DNA from: Bacteroidales bacterium
GTDB lineage: Bacteria > Bacteroidota > Bacteroidia > Bacteroidales > WCHB1-69
DNA: 7,152 bases
Reading direction: 5' to 3'
NCBI GenBank assembly: GCA_031272415.1
Contig: JAISTU010000218.1
Span: 1-7,152 of the forward strand
Positions 1-6,317 of this stretch are shown in pieces. How positions within the stretch are numbered: position 1 is the first letter of the stretch; each line of letters starts with the position of its first letter. The notes beneath the pieces were generated by a model that had not been told where the DNA came from, searched no databases, and saw only the letters and a program-made list of their open reading frames with translations. A program made the translations under genes and the position numbers.

Positions 1-64
1 GTTCAGACAATTTTTAAAATCATAATAATCATATAAATCGTATGAAAATCAGTGGTTCAGACAA
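1..64 (+). repeat. 54-bp intergenic repeat, tandem, left copy
   Basis: Bases 11-64 form a repeat unit ending in GTTCAGACAA. The same ten bases at 1-10 are the tail of a preceding unit, so the window opens inside a tandem array with a 54-bp period. Bases 12-64 match 1877-1929 in the same orientation at 48 of 53 positions by hand alignment. The unit is AT-rich, has no open frame of note, and lies upstream of the ruvX promoter, as the other copy lies upstream of the lpdA promoter. It looks like a dispersed intergenic element; its function is unknown. Confidence 0.75.
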
Positions 65-118
65 ATGCAAAAAAAATAGAAAAATCTAAAATCTGCACTC
101 TACACTCTACACTCTGAA
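65..118. repeat. 7-bp tandem repeat with A-rich flank, inverted partner at 1693-1746
   Basis: Bases 95-115 are nearly three copies of the 7-mer ACTCTAC, preceded by an A-rich stretch containing AAATCTAAAATCT. The whole block, read on the minus strand, resembles 1693-1746 (GAGTG-type 7-mers, then GATTTTAGATTTTT, a T-run and GCAT), so the two form inverted copies around the ruvX-def-lipoprotein operon. A shorter relative (GAGTTGA twice) lies at 5472-5487. Confidence 0.65.
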
Positions 119-127
119 AAAAAAAAC

Positions 128-164
128 GTTTTTAATTTTTAAATGAAAAAAATGTGTATCTTTG
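128..164 (+). promoter_or_regulatory. Bacteroidota-type promoter of the ruvX operon
   Basis: TATCTTTG at 157-164 fits the Bacteroidota -7 consensus TAnnTTTG. The 37-bp block from 128 to 164 matches the block before lpdA (1960-1997) at 34 of 37 positions, with one single-T length difference in a T-run. No clear -33 TTTG is visible. The -7 box ends only 5 bases before the preferred ruvX ATG, so the transcript may have almost no leader. Confidence 0.6.
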
Positions 165-169
165 TATTT

Positions 170-625
170 ATGCAGGATAATTTTGGCAGGATTGTTGCTA
201 TTGACTACGGACAAAAGCGAGTCGGAATTGCTGTTACAGATTGTAATAGATTGATTGCGAGCGGATTATGTACGATTGCTGCATCTGATGTTTTTCTTTT
301 TCTAAAAGATTACATTTCCAAAGAAAAAGTATCATTGTTTATTGTTGGCAAACCTAAACAGATGAACAATACAGATTCAGATGCAAGTCGTTATATAGAG
401 CCGTTTGTTAAGCGTTTGCATAAGGAATTTCCGCAGATTCCCATCGATAGGGAAGACGAGAGATTTACTTCTAAAATGGCTTTTCAGACGCTGATTGACT
501 CCGGTTTGGGCAAAAAAAAACGGCAAAATAAGGCACTCGTAGACGAAGTTGCCGCAACTATTATGCTACAAAATTATTTGCAAAAAATAGAATTTGAAAA
601 TCAAAGAAATAAAAAAGAAGAATGA
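170..625 (+). CDS. ruvX: RuvX/YqgF family RNase H-fold nuclease
   Basis: RuvX (YqgF) is a cytoplasmic RNase H-fold nuclease, proposed to resolve Holliday junctions and linked in other bacteria to 16S rRNA 5'-end processing. The sequence shows the N-terminal strand RIVAIDYGQKRVGIAVTD with its acidic residue, the central DERFTSKMA motif and the C-terminal VDEVAATIMLQNYL motif with the last acidic residue. With the ATG at 170 the protein has 151 residues, slightly longer than usual because of a Lys/Glu-rich tail. An in-frame ATG at 143 would add MKKMCIFVF, but those codons are the promoter block itself, also found before lpdA outside any gene, so 170 is preferred. Its TGA overlaps the def start (ATGA), indicating translational coupling. 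Confidence 0.93.
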   Translation: MQDNFGRIVAIDYGQKRVGIAVTDCNRLIASGLCTIAASDVFLFLKDYISKEKVSLFIVGKPKQMNNTDSDASRYIEPFVKRLHKEFPQIPIDREDERFTSKMAFQTLIDSGLGKKKRQNKALVDEVAATIMLQNYLQKIEFENQRNKKEE

Positions 626-1176
626 TATTACCAATTGTTGTTTACGGAAGTAAAATTTTACAGCAAAAGGCTGTTTCAATAGACAAGGATTATCCTGATA
701 TAGAGCAACTTATATCAGACATGAAAGAGACAATGCTCAATGCAAAAGGTGTCGGTTTAGCCGCGCCTCAAATTGGGCAATTGATAAGTTTATTTATTGT
801 TGATACGACTGAAATGGAAGAAGAAGGAAGTTCGCAATCTCCTGTAAAACAAGTGTTTATAAATGCAGAAATATTGGAACGAACAGGTGAAGATGCAGTT
901 TATTCCGAAGGCTGTTTGAGTGTGCCGGGAATAAATGAAAATGTAACACGTAAATCAATTGTTACTGTGGAGTTTATGGATGAAAATTTTGAAAAACACA
1001 AAAAAACATACAGCGGAAATGCTGCCCGCGTGATTCAACATGAATTTGACCACATTGCAGGAAAAACATTTATTGACAGACTTTCACCTTTGAAAAAAAC
1101 CATTCTCAAACGCAAATTAACCGATATAAGTACAGGAAAAAAACAAACTTTTTATAAAACAAAAATTATTAGATAA
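622..1176 (+). CDS. def: Peptide deformylase
   Basis: This cytoplasmic metalloenzyme removes the formyl group from the initiator methionine of new proteins. All three family motifs are intact: GVGLAAPQ at residues 43-50, EGCLS at 96-100 and QHEFDH at 139-144. Cys98, His140 and His144 are the expected metal ligands and Glu141 the catalytic residue. The length of 184 residues is normal for the Bacteroidota form, which includes a short acidic insertion (MEEEGSSQS) in the middle. The ATG lies inside the last codons of ruvX (ATGA overlap), and the TPR lipoprotein gene starts 8 bp after the stop, so the three are probably co-transcribed. The C-terminus is Lys-rich, as is common in this group. Confidence 0.97.
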   Translation: MILPIVVYGSKILQQKAVSIDKDYPDIEQLISDMKETMLNAKGVGLAAPQIGQLISLFIVDTTEMEEEGSSQSPVKQVFINAEILERTGEDAVYSEGCLSVPGINENVTRKSIVTVEFMDENFEKHKKTYSGNAARVIQHEFDHIAGKTFIDRLSPLKKTILKRKLTDISTGKKQTFYKTKIIR

Positions 1177-1184
1177 AATTATTT

Positions 1185-1694
1185 ATGAAAAATATACTCA
1201 AAACTATCGTGGTTTTTGCATTTTTGTTCCTTTTAATTGACGGATGCAATACCAAAAACAGCAGAAGAGAAAAGATACAAAAGGCAGAAGAGACTGCCAC
1301 AGAGGGGTATGACACTGCACAATTTCGCCAATTGTTGGAAACTTATCATGCGTATGTCAATGATTATCCGCAAGATAGTTTAGCCCCTGAATATCTTTTT
1401 CGTGCCGGACGAGCGGCTATGATTTTGCAGGACGGCAAACAAGCATTAACCGATTTTGCCAATCTTATCAAACGTTACCCTAAAAGTGAGCAAGCCGTTA
1501 CCGCATTTTTTTATCGGGCTTATACCTATGAAAATGTTCTTTACGACATGACTGCAGCCGCCGCCGCTTATAAAGAGTTTCTTAAGCGTTATCCCGATGA
1601 CCAATTGGCAGAAAGTGCCCGCATGTCTCTCAAATATTTGGGCATGGAACCGGAAGAAATTTTAGCCGCCATTCAAAAAGAACACGCACAATAG
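1185..1694 (+). CDS. TPR-containing lipoprotein, BamD/YbgF-like
   Basis: The 169-residue product starts with a basic N-terminus, a hydrophobic segment (residues 7-18) and a lipobox ending in Cys21 (LIDGC), so it should be a lipidated envelope protein. The mature part is helical, with tetratricopeptide-like units marked by Tyr-Pro pairs at 61-62, 98-99 and 136-137, a spacing of about 37 residues that matches outer-membrane TPR proteins such as BamD and YbgF/CpoB. It is much shorter than BamD, so assignment to the BAM complex is not justified; a scaffold role in the envelope is inferred from the fold only. It is the last gene of the ruvX-def operon, 8 bp after def. Codon use looks like that of its neighbours. 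Confidence 0.85.
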   Translation: MKNILKTIVVFAFLFLLIDGCNTKNSRREKIQKAEETATEGYDTAQFRQLLETYHAYVNDYPQDSLAPEYLFRAGRAAMILQDGKQALTDFANLIKRYPKSEQAVTAFFYRAYTYENVLYDMTAAAAAYKEFLKRYPDDQLAESARMSLKYLGMEPEEILAAIQKEHAQ

Positions 1695-1746
1695 AGTGGA
1701 GAGTGAAGAGTGTAGATTTACGATTTTAGATTTTTTTTTGCATTTT
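1693..1746. repeat. Inverted copy of the 7-bp repeat and AT tract
   Basis: The block begins over the stop codon of the lipoprotein gene with degenerate GAGTG-type 7-mers (AGAGTGGAGAGTGAAGAGTG), followed by GATTTTAGA, a T-run and GCAT. It is the reverse-complement counterpart of 65-118, with a few short gaps. The T-run at 1730-1739 could help end transcription of the operon, but no strong stem precedes it. Confidence 0.6.
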
Positions 1747-1792
1747 CACACAAAAACGTTCTAAAATTTGTACCTCACCCCTCCGCCTCGTC

Positions 1793-1813
1793 ATTGCGGG
1801 CTTGCTCCGCAAT
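1793..1813. repeat. GC-rich hairpin repeat in the 1695-2020 spacer
   Basis: ATTGCGG at 1793-1799 and CCGCAAT at 1807-1813 form a perfect 7-bp stem with a 7-base loop. It is clearly more GC-rich than its surroundings, and no T-run follows on either strand, so it is not a typical intrinsic terminator. The wording (CGTCATTGCGGGCTTG then CCGCAATCCCC) resembles short palindromic repeats scattered through bacterial genomes; that resemblance is from memory, and only one copy is in this window. Confidence 0.6.
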
Positions 1814-1821
1814 CCCCTTGT

Positions 1822-1929
1822 ATGAACTGTGATTTTGAATGATTTGAATGGTTTGTGTGCTTATCTATAATCACAATTTTAAAATCATAATAATCACATC
1901 AATCATACTAAAATCAGTGGTTCAGACAA
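1822..1929 (+). repeat. 54-bp intergenic repeat, second copy with imperfect inverted left arm
   Basis: Bases 1877-1929 match 12-64 at 48 of 53 positions, in the same orientation, ending in GTTCAGACAA. The part to the left (about 1822-1860, starting ATGAACTGTGATTTTGAATG) resembles the reverse complement of that unit with small gaps, so the whole element may be an imperfect palindrome of about 108 bp centred near 1865-1876. With the hairpin and the 7-mer tract this accounts for nearly all of the 1695-2020 spacer; no gene or RNA family was recognised in it. Confidence 0.6.
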
Positions 1930-1959
1930 TAAATCTTTTTTTTTATAAAGCCCAAAAAA

Positions 1960-1997
1960 GTTTTTTAATTTTTAATTGAAAAAAAAGTGTATTTTTG
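1960..1997 (+). promoter_or_regulatory. Bacteroidota-type promoter of lpdA-fabD
   Basis: TATTTTTG at 1990-1997 fits TAnnTTTG and lies 23 bases before the lpdA ATG, a usual distance. The block matches the ruvX promoter (128-164) at 34 of 37 positions. The shared core is A7-8, one base, then GTGTAnnTTTG. No convincing -33 TTTG and no Shine-Dalgarno sequence is seen; the leader is A-rich (AAAATAAAATAAAAAG). Confidence 0.65.
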
Positions 1998-2020
1998 CAT
2001 TTTTAAAATAAAATAAAAAG

Positions 2021-3418
2021 ATGAATTTATACGATATTATTGTAATAGGAAGCGGTCCCGGCGGTTATGTGGCGGCAATTAAAGCGGCTCAAATGGGTTT
2101 AAAAACCGCCGTTGTAGAGAAAGAATCATTAGGTGGAATATGCCTCAATTGGGGCTGTATTCCTACCAAAGCCTTAATGAAATCGGCACAAGTTTTGCAT
2201 TATCTACAGCATTCAAAAGAATACGGAATTGAAATTGAAGGTGCTGTTAAGCCTGATTTTGAGGCTGTTATACAAAGAAGTAGAAATGTTGCAGCCGCCA
2301 TGAGCAAAGGAATTGCTTATTTGTTCAAAAAAAATAACATTGATGTTTTGGAGGGATTTGGAAAAATTTTGCCTGACAAAACTGTTGAAGTTGAGGCAAA
2401 TACAGGAAATATTGAAACATATAAGGCAAAACATATCATATTGGCAACAGGAGCAAGGTCTCGTAATTTGCCTAATTTACCACAAGACGGCAAAAAAATT
2501 ATAGGCTATCGAGAAGCCTTAACTTTATCACAATTGCCTCAAAGTATGGTAGTTGTGGGGTCAGGGGCTATCGGCAGCGAATTTGCCTATTTTTACAATG
2601 CAATGGGTGTAAAAGTTACTCTGGTAGAGATTATGCCGACCATTTTACCTGTGGAAGATGAGGAAATTTCCAAACAAGTTGAACGGGCATTCCGCAAGCA
2701 AGGCATTAAAATTATGACCGAATCGGCAGTAGAAAATGTAGATATTTCGCAACTTATTCCGTTAGTATCAATTAAGGATAAAAAAGGTGAAATGGTGCAA
2801 ATTGAAGCCCAAACTGTACTCTCTGCGGTGGGTGTAGAAACAAATATTGAAGGCATTGGATTACAAGAATGCGGTATTGAAACGGCAAAAGGCAAAGTGA
2901 TAGTTGATGATTATTACCGAACAAATATAGAAGGGATTTATGCTATTGGGGACATTGTTCATGGACCTGCTTTGGCACACGTTGCCTCACATGAGGGGAT
3001 TGTTTGTGTAGAAAAAATTGCAGGAAAAAATCCACATCCTATTGATTATCAAAATATTCCGGGCTGCACTTACATTTCTCCGGAGGTAGCCTCTGTAGGT
3101 TTAACCGAAAAGCAAGCCATTGAGCGAGGATATTCTTTGAAAATCGGTAAATTTCCATACACAGCATCAGGGAAAGCGACCGCCTCCGGCAATAGAGACG
3201 GAATGGTAAAAGTGATTTTTGATAAAGAGACCAATTTAATGCTTGGTTGTCATCTTTTTGGGGATAATGTAACCGAAATGATAGCCGAAGCAGTGGTTAT
3301 TCGACAGACAAATACTACATTAGAGCAATTATTGACAGCCATACATCCGCATCCTACTATGTCGGAGGCGTTAATGGAGGCATTTGAGGCGGCTAATGGA
3401 GCAGCAATACATTTATAA
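2021..3418 (+). CDS. lpdA: Dihydrolipoyl dehydrogenase (E3)
   Basis: This FAD flavoprotein reoxidises dihydrolipoamide on 2-oxoacid dehydrogenase or glycine-cleavage complexes, passing electrons to NAD+. In order, the sequence shows the FAD-binding GSGPGG (residues 10-15), the redox disulfide in GGICLNWGCIPTK (Cys41, Cys46), the NAD-binding VVVGSGAIGSE (GxGxxG at 180-185), the second FAD motif GIYAIGDI (Asp311) and the dimerisation-domain active site HPHPTMSE with His444 and Glu449. Its 465 residues are full length. The CxxxxC spacing and the HPT-x-SE motif favour lipoamide dehydrogenase over glutathione or mercuric reductase. No E1, E2 or glycine-cleavage gene is nearby, so the partner complex cannot be named. 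fabD follows 21 bp downstream, probably in one transcript. Confidence 0.96.
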   Translation: MNLYDIIVIGSGPGGYVAAIKAAQMGLKTAVVEKESLGGICLNWGCIPTKALMKSAQVLHYLQHSKEYGIEIEGAVKPDFEAVIQRSRNVAAAMSKGIAYLFKKNNIDVLEGFGKILPDKTVEVEANTGNIETYKAKHIILATGARSRNLPNLPQDGKKIIGYREALTLSQLPQSMVVVGSGAIGSEFAYFYNAMGVKVTLVEIMPTILPVEDEEISKQVERAFRKQGIKIMTESAVENVDISQLIPLVSIKDKKGEMVQIEAQTVLSAVGVETNIEGIGLQECGIETAKGKVIVDDYYRTNIEGIYAIGDIVHGPALAHVASHEGIVCVEKIAGKNPHPIDYQNIPGCTYISPEVASVGLTEKQAIERGYSLKIGKFPYTASGKATASGNRDGMVKVIFDKETNLMLGCHLFGDNVTEMIAEAVVIRQTNTTLEQLLTAIHPHPTMSEALMEAFEAANGAAIHL

Positions 3419-3439
3419 ATAATTCAAATACAGATAGAT

Positions 3440-4321
3440 ATGAAAGCGTATGTATTTCCCGGACAGGGTGCTCAATTTTCAGGAATGGGCAAAGATTTAT
3501 ATGAAAATAATGCTACTGCCAAACAACTTTTTGAGCAGGCAAATGAAATTTTGGGATTTCGCATCTCGGATATTATGTTTTCGGGGACAGAAGAGGAACT
3601 CAAACAGACAAAAGTTACACAGCCGGCTATATTTTTGCATTCTGTAATTTTGGTCAAAACGTTGGGGGATAAATTTGTTCCCGATATGGTGGCAGGGCAT
3701 TCATTGGGAGAGTTTTCGGCTTTGGTGGCTAACGGTTGTTTGTCATTTGAGGACGGTTTAAAATTGGTATTTAAGCGTGCTTTGGCGATGCAAAAATCTT
3801 GCGAAAGAGAAGCCTCTACAATGGCTGCCGTTTTGGGATTGGAAGACGACAAAGTGGTAGATTTATGTCGCCGCGTTACCAGAGAGATAGTGGTGGCTGC
3901 CAATTTTAACTGTCCCGGACAGGTAGTGATTTCCGGCTCTATCAAAGGAGTGGAAGAGGCAGGTGAATTGCTTAAAGTGAGCGGAGCAAAGAGAGTTTTA
4001 CCGTTAAAAGTAAGTGGTGCATTTCATTCTCCTTTTATGGAAATGGCGCAAGAAGAACTCGAAACGGCTATCAATAAAGTAGAATTTCATACTCCGATAT
4101 GTCCTGTGTATCAGAATTGTACGGCTTTGCCGGCGATAGATGTTGATATGATTAAGAAAAATTTGGTTTGTCAACTGACATCGCCTGTTTTGTGGACACA
4201 GACGGTGCAAAATATGGTCAAAGATGGGGCAACAAACTTTACGGAAATTGGACCCGGTAGCGTATTACAAGGTTTGATTAAAAAAATTACCTCAACCGCA
4301 AGCACAGACGGAATGCAATAA
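3440..4321 (+). CDS. fabD: Malonyl-CoA:ACP transacylase
   Basis: FabD moves the malonyl group from malonyl-CoA to acyl carrier protein, supplying the extender unit of type II fatty acid synthesis in the cytoplasm. The protein starts with the typical FPGQGAQ (residues 6-12). It has the nucleophile Ser88 in GHSLGE, Arg113 in the FKRALAMQ helix (malonyl carboxylate binding), His196 in GAFHSPFM (catalytic dyad) and the C-terminal EIGPGSVL loop. Its 293 residues match the usual size, arguing against an acyltransferase domain of a polyketide synthase. It lies 21 bp after lpdA and has no separate promoter that I can see. Other fatty-acid genes (acpP, fabF, fabG) are absent from the window. Confidence 0.96.
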   Translation: MKAYVFPGQGAQFSGMGKDLYENNATAKQLFEQANEILGFRISDIMFSGTEEELKQTKVTQPAIFLHSVILVKTLGDKFVPDMVAGHSLGEFSALVANGCLSFEDGLKLVFKRALAMQKSCEREASTMAAVLGLEDDKVVDLCRRVTREIVVAANFNCPGQVVISGSIKGVEEAGELLKVSGAKRVLPLKVSGAFHSPFMEMAQEELETAINKVEFHTPICPVYQNCTALPAIDVDMIKKNLVCQLTSPVLWTQTVQNMVKDGATNFTEIGPGSVLQGLIKKITSTASTDGMQ

Positions 4322-4339
4322 TAATAATGATGAAATTTT

Positions 4340-4367
4340 GTAGAGATGTGGTGTCCCGCATCTCTAC
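4340..4367. terminator. Hairpin between convergent fabD and the transglycosylase gene
   Basis: GTAGAGATG (4340-4348) pairs perfectly with CATCTCTAC (4359-4367). A T-G wobble and two G-C pairs extend the stem to 12 bp around a TGTC loop. It starts 18 bp after the fabD stop and directly abuts the stop of the convergent minus-strand gene, the position expected for a bidirectional terminator. Neither side has a long T-run, so efficiency is uncertain; it may be a dispersed palindromic repeat used in that role. Confidence 0.55.
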
Positions 4368-5366
4368 TTATCTCTCATTCAATGTTTTAACATAGTCATC
4401 TTTGCCGATATTTTCCATCTGTTTTTTATAATTCAGATATTCTTTTCGGGGAATGGCAATTTGATAGGTCTTTTTTTGTGGATTTTCCAATTTGTCGGAA
4501 ATCAGCCACGGATTCAATAATTTTAACTGTTTATAAGTCGTCTTTTGTTGTTTTGCAAAGTCATAAAGGCTGGCAATGGTGCTATCAACAGAAATTAAAT
4601 CTACAACAATTGGATAATATAAGTCGCTCTTTTTGAGATAAATACCGTATTTTTGAGGTTCTGATAGCAGCAATTTAAGTGCCAAAATGCGATACACATA
4701 GCGGGCTGTTTCAGTGTTGAGCCATAAATCCCAAAAGGTGCTTTGTGATTGGTCTGCACAGCGTTTTTTGATGTACGTATCGCCCGCATTGTAAGCAGCC
4801 GCCGCCAAAGCCCACGAGTGGTGAACTTGGTATGAATTTTTTAAATATTTACATGCCGCCACAGTCGCTTTTTGCAGATGATAACGCTCATCCACATCAT
4901 CTCTGACCTCAAGGTCATGCTTTTTGGCAGTAGAAGCCAAAAATTGCCAAAATCCTGCCGCATTTGCAGGCGACGTTACATTCAAAAAACCGCTCTCCGC
5001 CAATGCCAAATATTTGAAATCATCAGGAATATTGTTCGACTTTAAAATAGGCTCTATCACGGGAAAATAACGATTTGCACGCTTACAATATTGCAAAATG
5101 GAAGATTGCCAATACGAATTGATGAGCAACTCCCTCTCCAAAAATTCCCTCACATCATACCGCTCAACAGGTACTGCCTCACCAGCAAAGTCCAATTTAT
5201 CAGGCAAATGAATATCTGTAATTCTGTAATTATCAGATAATTGTAACATCTCATTTTGTTTTTGATAAGATGTATCTTTTGCCGATAAAAGCAAAATCAA
5301 TATCGTGCCTATAAATATTCCTTTGAAAAAATAGGCTTTTCTCACAAATGTTTCCTTTTTGTTCAT
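4368..5366 (-). CDS. MltD-type lytic transglycosylase
   Basis: The product should cleave the glycan strands of peptidoglycan between MurNAc and GlcNAc, forming 1,6-anhydroMurNAc ends, in the periplasm. From the ATG at 5366 it has 332 residues: a hydrophobic segment at about 12-29 (signal or anchor, no lipobox), then an SLT domain. The motifs are catalytic Glu124 in ALAESGF, GFWQF at 138-142, AYNAG at 191-195 and ETARYVYRILALKLL further on, which fit family 1D. The C-terminal part (about 250-310, with TTYKQLKLLNPWL) resembles a single LysM-like or degenerate wall-binding segment. A TTG at 5387 would add seven residues (MLYKKKR), but the ATG is preferred. The gene is convergent with fabD and has its own promoter. 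Confidence 0.88.
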   Translation of the reverse strand: MNKKETFVRKAYFFKGIFIGTILILLLSAKDTSYQKQNEMLQLSDNYRITDIHLPDKLDFAGEAVPVERYDVREFLERELLINSYWQSSILQYCKRANRYFPVIEPILKSNNIPDDFKYLALAESGFLNVTSPANAAGFWQFLASTAKKHDLEVRDDVDERYHLQKATVAACKYLKNSYQVHHSWALAAAAYNAGDTYIKKRCADQSQSTFWDLWLNTETARYVYRILALKLLLSEPQKYGIYLKKSDLYYPIVVDLISVDSTIASLYDFAKQQKTTYKQLKLLNPWLISDKLENPQKKTYQIAIPRKEYLNYKKQMENIGKDDYVKTLNER

Positions 5367-5452
5367 TCTTTTTTTTTTATATAACAATTTGATTTACAAT
5401 AAAATACATAAAATTAGTCTATTTTTTTTCTACAAAAATGACATCCTATTTA

Positions 5453-5470
5453 CAAAGTTACACGTTTTTT
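5453..5470 (-). promoter_or_regulatory. Bacteroidota-type promoter of the transglycosylase gene
   Basis: Read on the minus strand, TAACTTTG (5460-5453) fits the TAnnTTTG box and is preceded by AAAAAAACGTG. This gives the same A7-n-GTGTAnnTTTG core seen before ruvX and lpdA. It lies 86 bases upstream of the ATG at 5366, implying an AT-rich 5' leader of roughly 80 bases, in which no riboswitch was recognised. Confidence 0.5.
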
Positions 5471-5471
5471 T

Positions 5472-5520
5472 GAGTTGAGAGTTGAGAATTAAAACTGTAG
5501 GGGCAATGGCATGCCTTGCC
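5472..5520. repeat. 7-mer tandem (GAGTTGA) plus GC-rich palindrome
   Basis: GAGTTGA occurs twice in tandem at 5472-5485 and is a variant of the 7-mers at 95-115 and 1693-1712. A palindrome follows at 5502-5520 (GGCAATGGCATGCCTTGCC): GGCAA pairs with TTGCC, and the inner GGC with GCC, with one unpaired T. The block sits just upstream of the transglycosylase promoter. The remaining spacer to 5627 is AT-rich with T-runs, and I see no gene in it. Confidence 0.55.
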
Positions 5521-5627
5521 AAAAATCTAAATTTTTCCCTATTTTTTTCACTTTTTTTTGTATCTCATTGATAATCAGAGAAAATAATAATTTGTTGATA
5601 ATAAAGTTGATATAAAAACACTCGCTT

Positions 5628-6308
5628 TTATTGAACTCTTTTGAAAACGTGAATAAATGTACATTTGCGTTCTTTTTTTGAATCTTTTTTTGATTTTTGT
5701 ACTGCAAAATATGTATAACGATATTTTGATTTTAATTTGTTTTGTGAGCAAATGTGTATTTTTTTAAGAGGTAAATCTGTCCATGTATCTGGCAAAAAAA
5801 CAGAAATATTACTTTTTTGTAATGGCAATGCTAACGAACAATCAGCATACTTACCGTCATATACATAAAAAAACACAATGCTATCTGTCATAGTTGGAAG
5901 AATTATTGGATATATTGAATCATACGATATTTGGGCGATTAGTTTATTTTTGGCATATAAATCCGCAATTGCAACATCAGGTTCCCTTGTAGTTAAATTA
6001 TAGACAAATAAATGATGCGAAGTGCATGTGTCACAAAATTCAAATTTATAATCTGTTGGGAATATAGAAAATAAGTAAATATTTCTATTTTTGATTAACC
6101 ATGTACCTTTTGCATGCATATAAGTGTGCCCGACTTCTATTGCGTAAACAAAACTCGTATCCTTTTGCAACAACAACTTTTCATTCCCTACTGTTTCCCT
6201 TGTACATATAAAATACCCTTCAAACGATTGCATTTTATAAATAGAACAACTATTGGCAAAAAAAACACAAAAAACAAAAATAGATATTATTTTTATGGTA
6301 TCAAGCAT
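5628..6308 (-). CDS. Putative lipoprotein next to rhs, possible immunity protein
   Basis: The family is not recognised. The 226-residue product has a short N-terminus with Lys6, a hydrophobic stretch (7-18) and Cys21 in FFANSC, a relaxed lipobox acceptable in Bacteroidota, so it is probably a lipoprotein. Residues 30-81 follow a pattern common in small beta-barrel lipoproteins: GYFICTRE, then a strand KLLLQKDTSFVY, then GTWLIKNRNIYLFS; a lipocalin-like fold is a guess from this. A CDTC pair follows, and the C-terminal 30 residues are Lys/Arg-rich. It starts 9 bp after the rhs stop on the same strand, so the two are likely co-transcribed. Position and envelope location fit an immunity protein for an RHS toxin domain, but no sequence feature proves it. 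No surface-export acidic signal follows Cys21. Confidence 0.7.
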   Translation of the reverse strand: MLDTIKIISIFVFCVFFANSCSIYKMQSFEGYFICTRETVGNEKLLLQKDTSFVYAIEVGHTYMHAKGTWLIKNRNIYLFSIFPTDYKFEFCDTCTSHHLFVYNLTTREPDVAIADLYAKNKLIAQISYDSIYPIILPTMTDSIVFFYVYDGKYADCSLALPLQKSNISVFLPDTWTDLPLKKIHICSQNKLKSKYRYTYFAVQKSKKDSKKERKCTFIHVFKRVQ

Positions 6309-6317
6309 GAGAACTTT

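Noticed and set aside
1..64. CRISPR array
   Set aside because: The unit repeats head to tail without unique spacers and there are no cas genes in the window.
143..169. Longer RuvX start at 143 adding MKKMCIFVF
   Set aside because: These codons coincide with a promoter block that recurs before lpdA outside any gene, and the extension has no counterpart in the RuvX fold.
3472..3945. 157-codon antisense frame within fabD
   Set aside because: It lies wholly inside a well-supported fabD frame and shows no motif; it is a shadow of fabD codon use.
5367..5387. TTG start for the transglycosylase
   Set aside because: It adds only MLYKKKR from an A-rich leader; the ATG at 5366 gives a normal signal-like N-terminus.
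5611..5630. Terminator after the lipoprotein gene (ATAAAA/TTTTAT stem)
   Set aside because: The stem is six A-T pairs only and overlaps the stop codon, too weak to call.
5489..5707. Minus-strand frame of 72 codons overlapping the 3' end of the lipoprotein gene
   Set aside because: Low-complexity Lys/Asn/Ile composition, and its end is the translation of the palindromic repeat at 5502-5520; no homology signal or start context.
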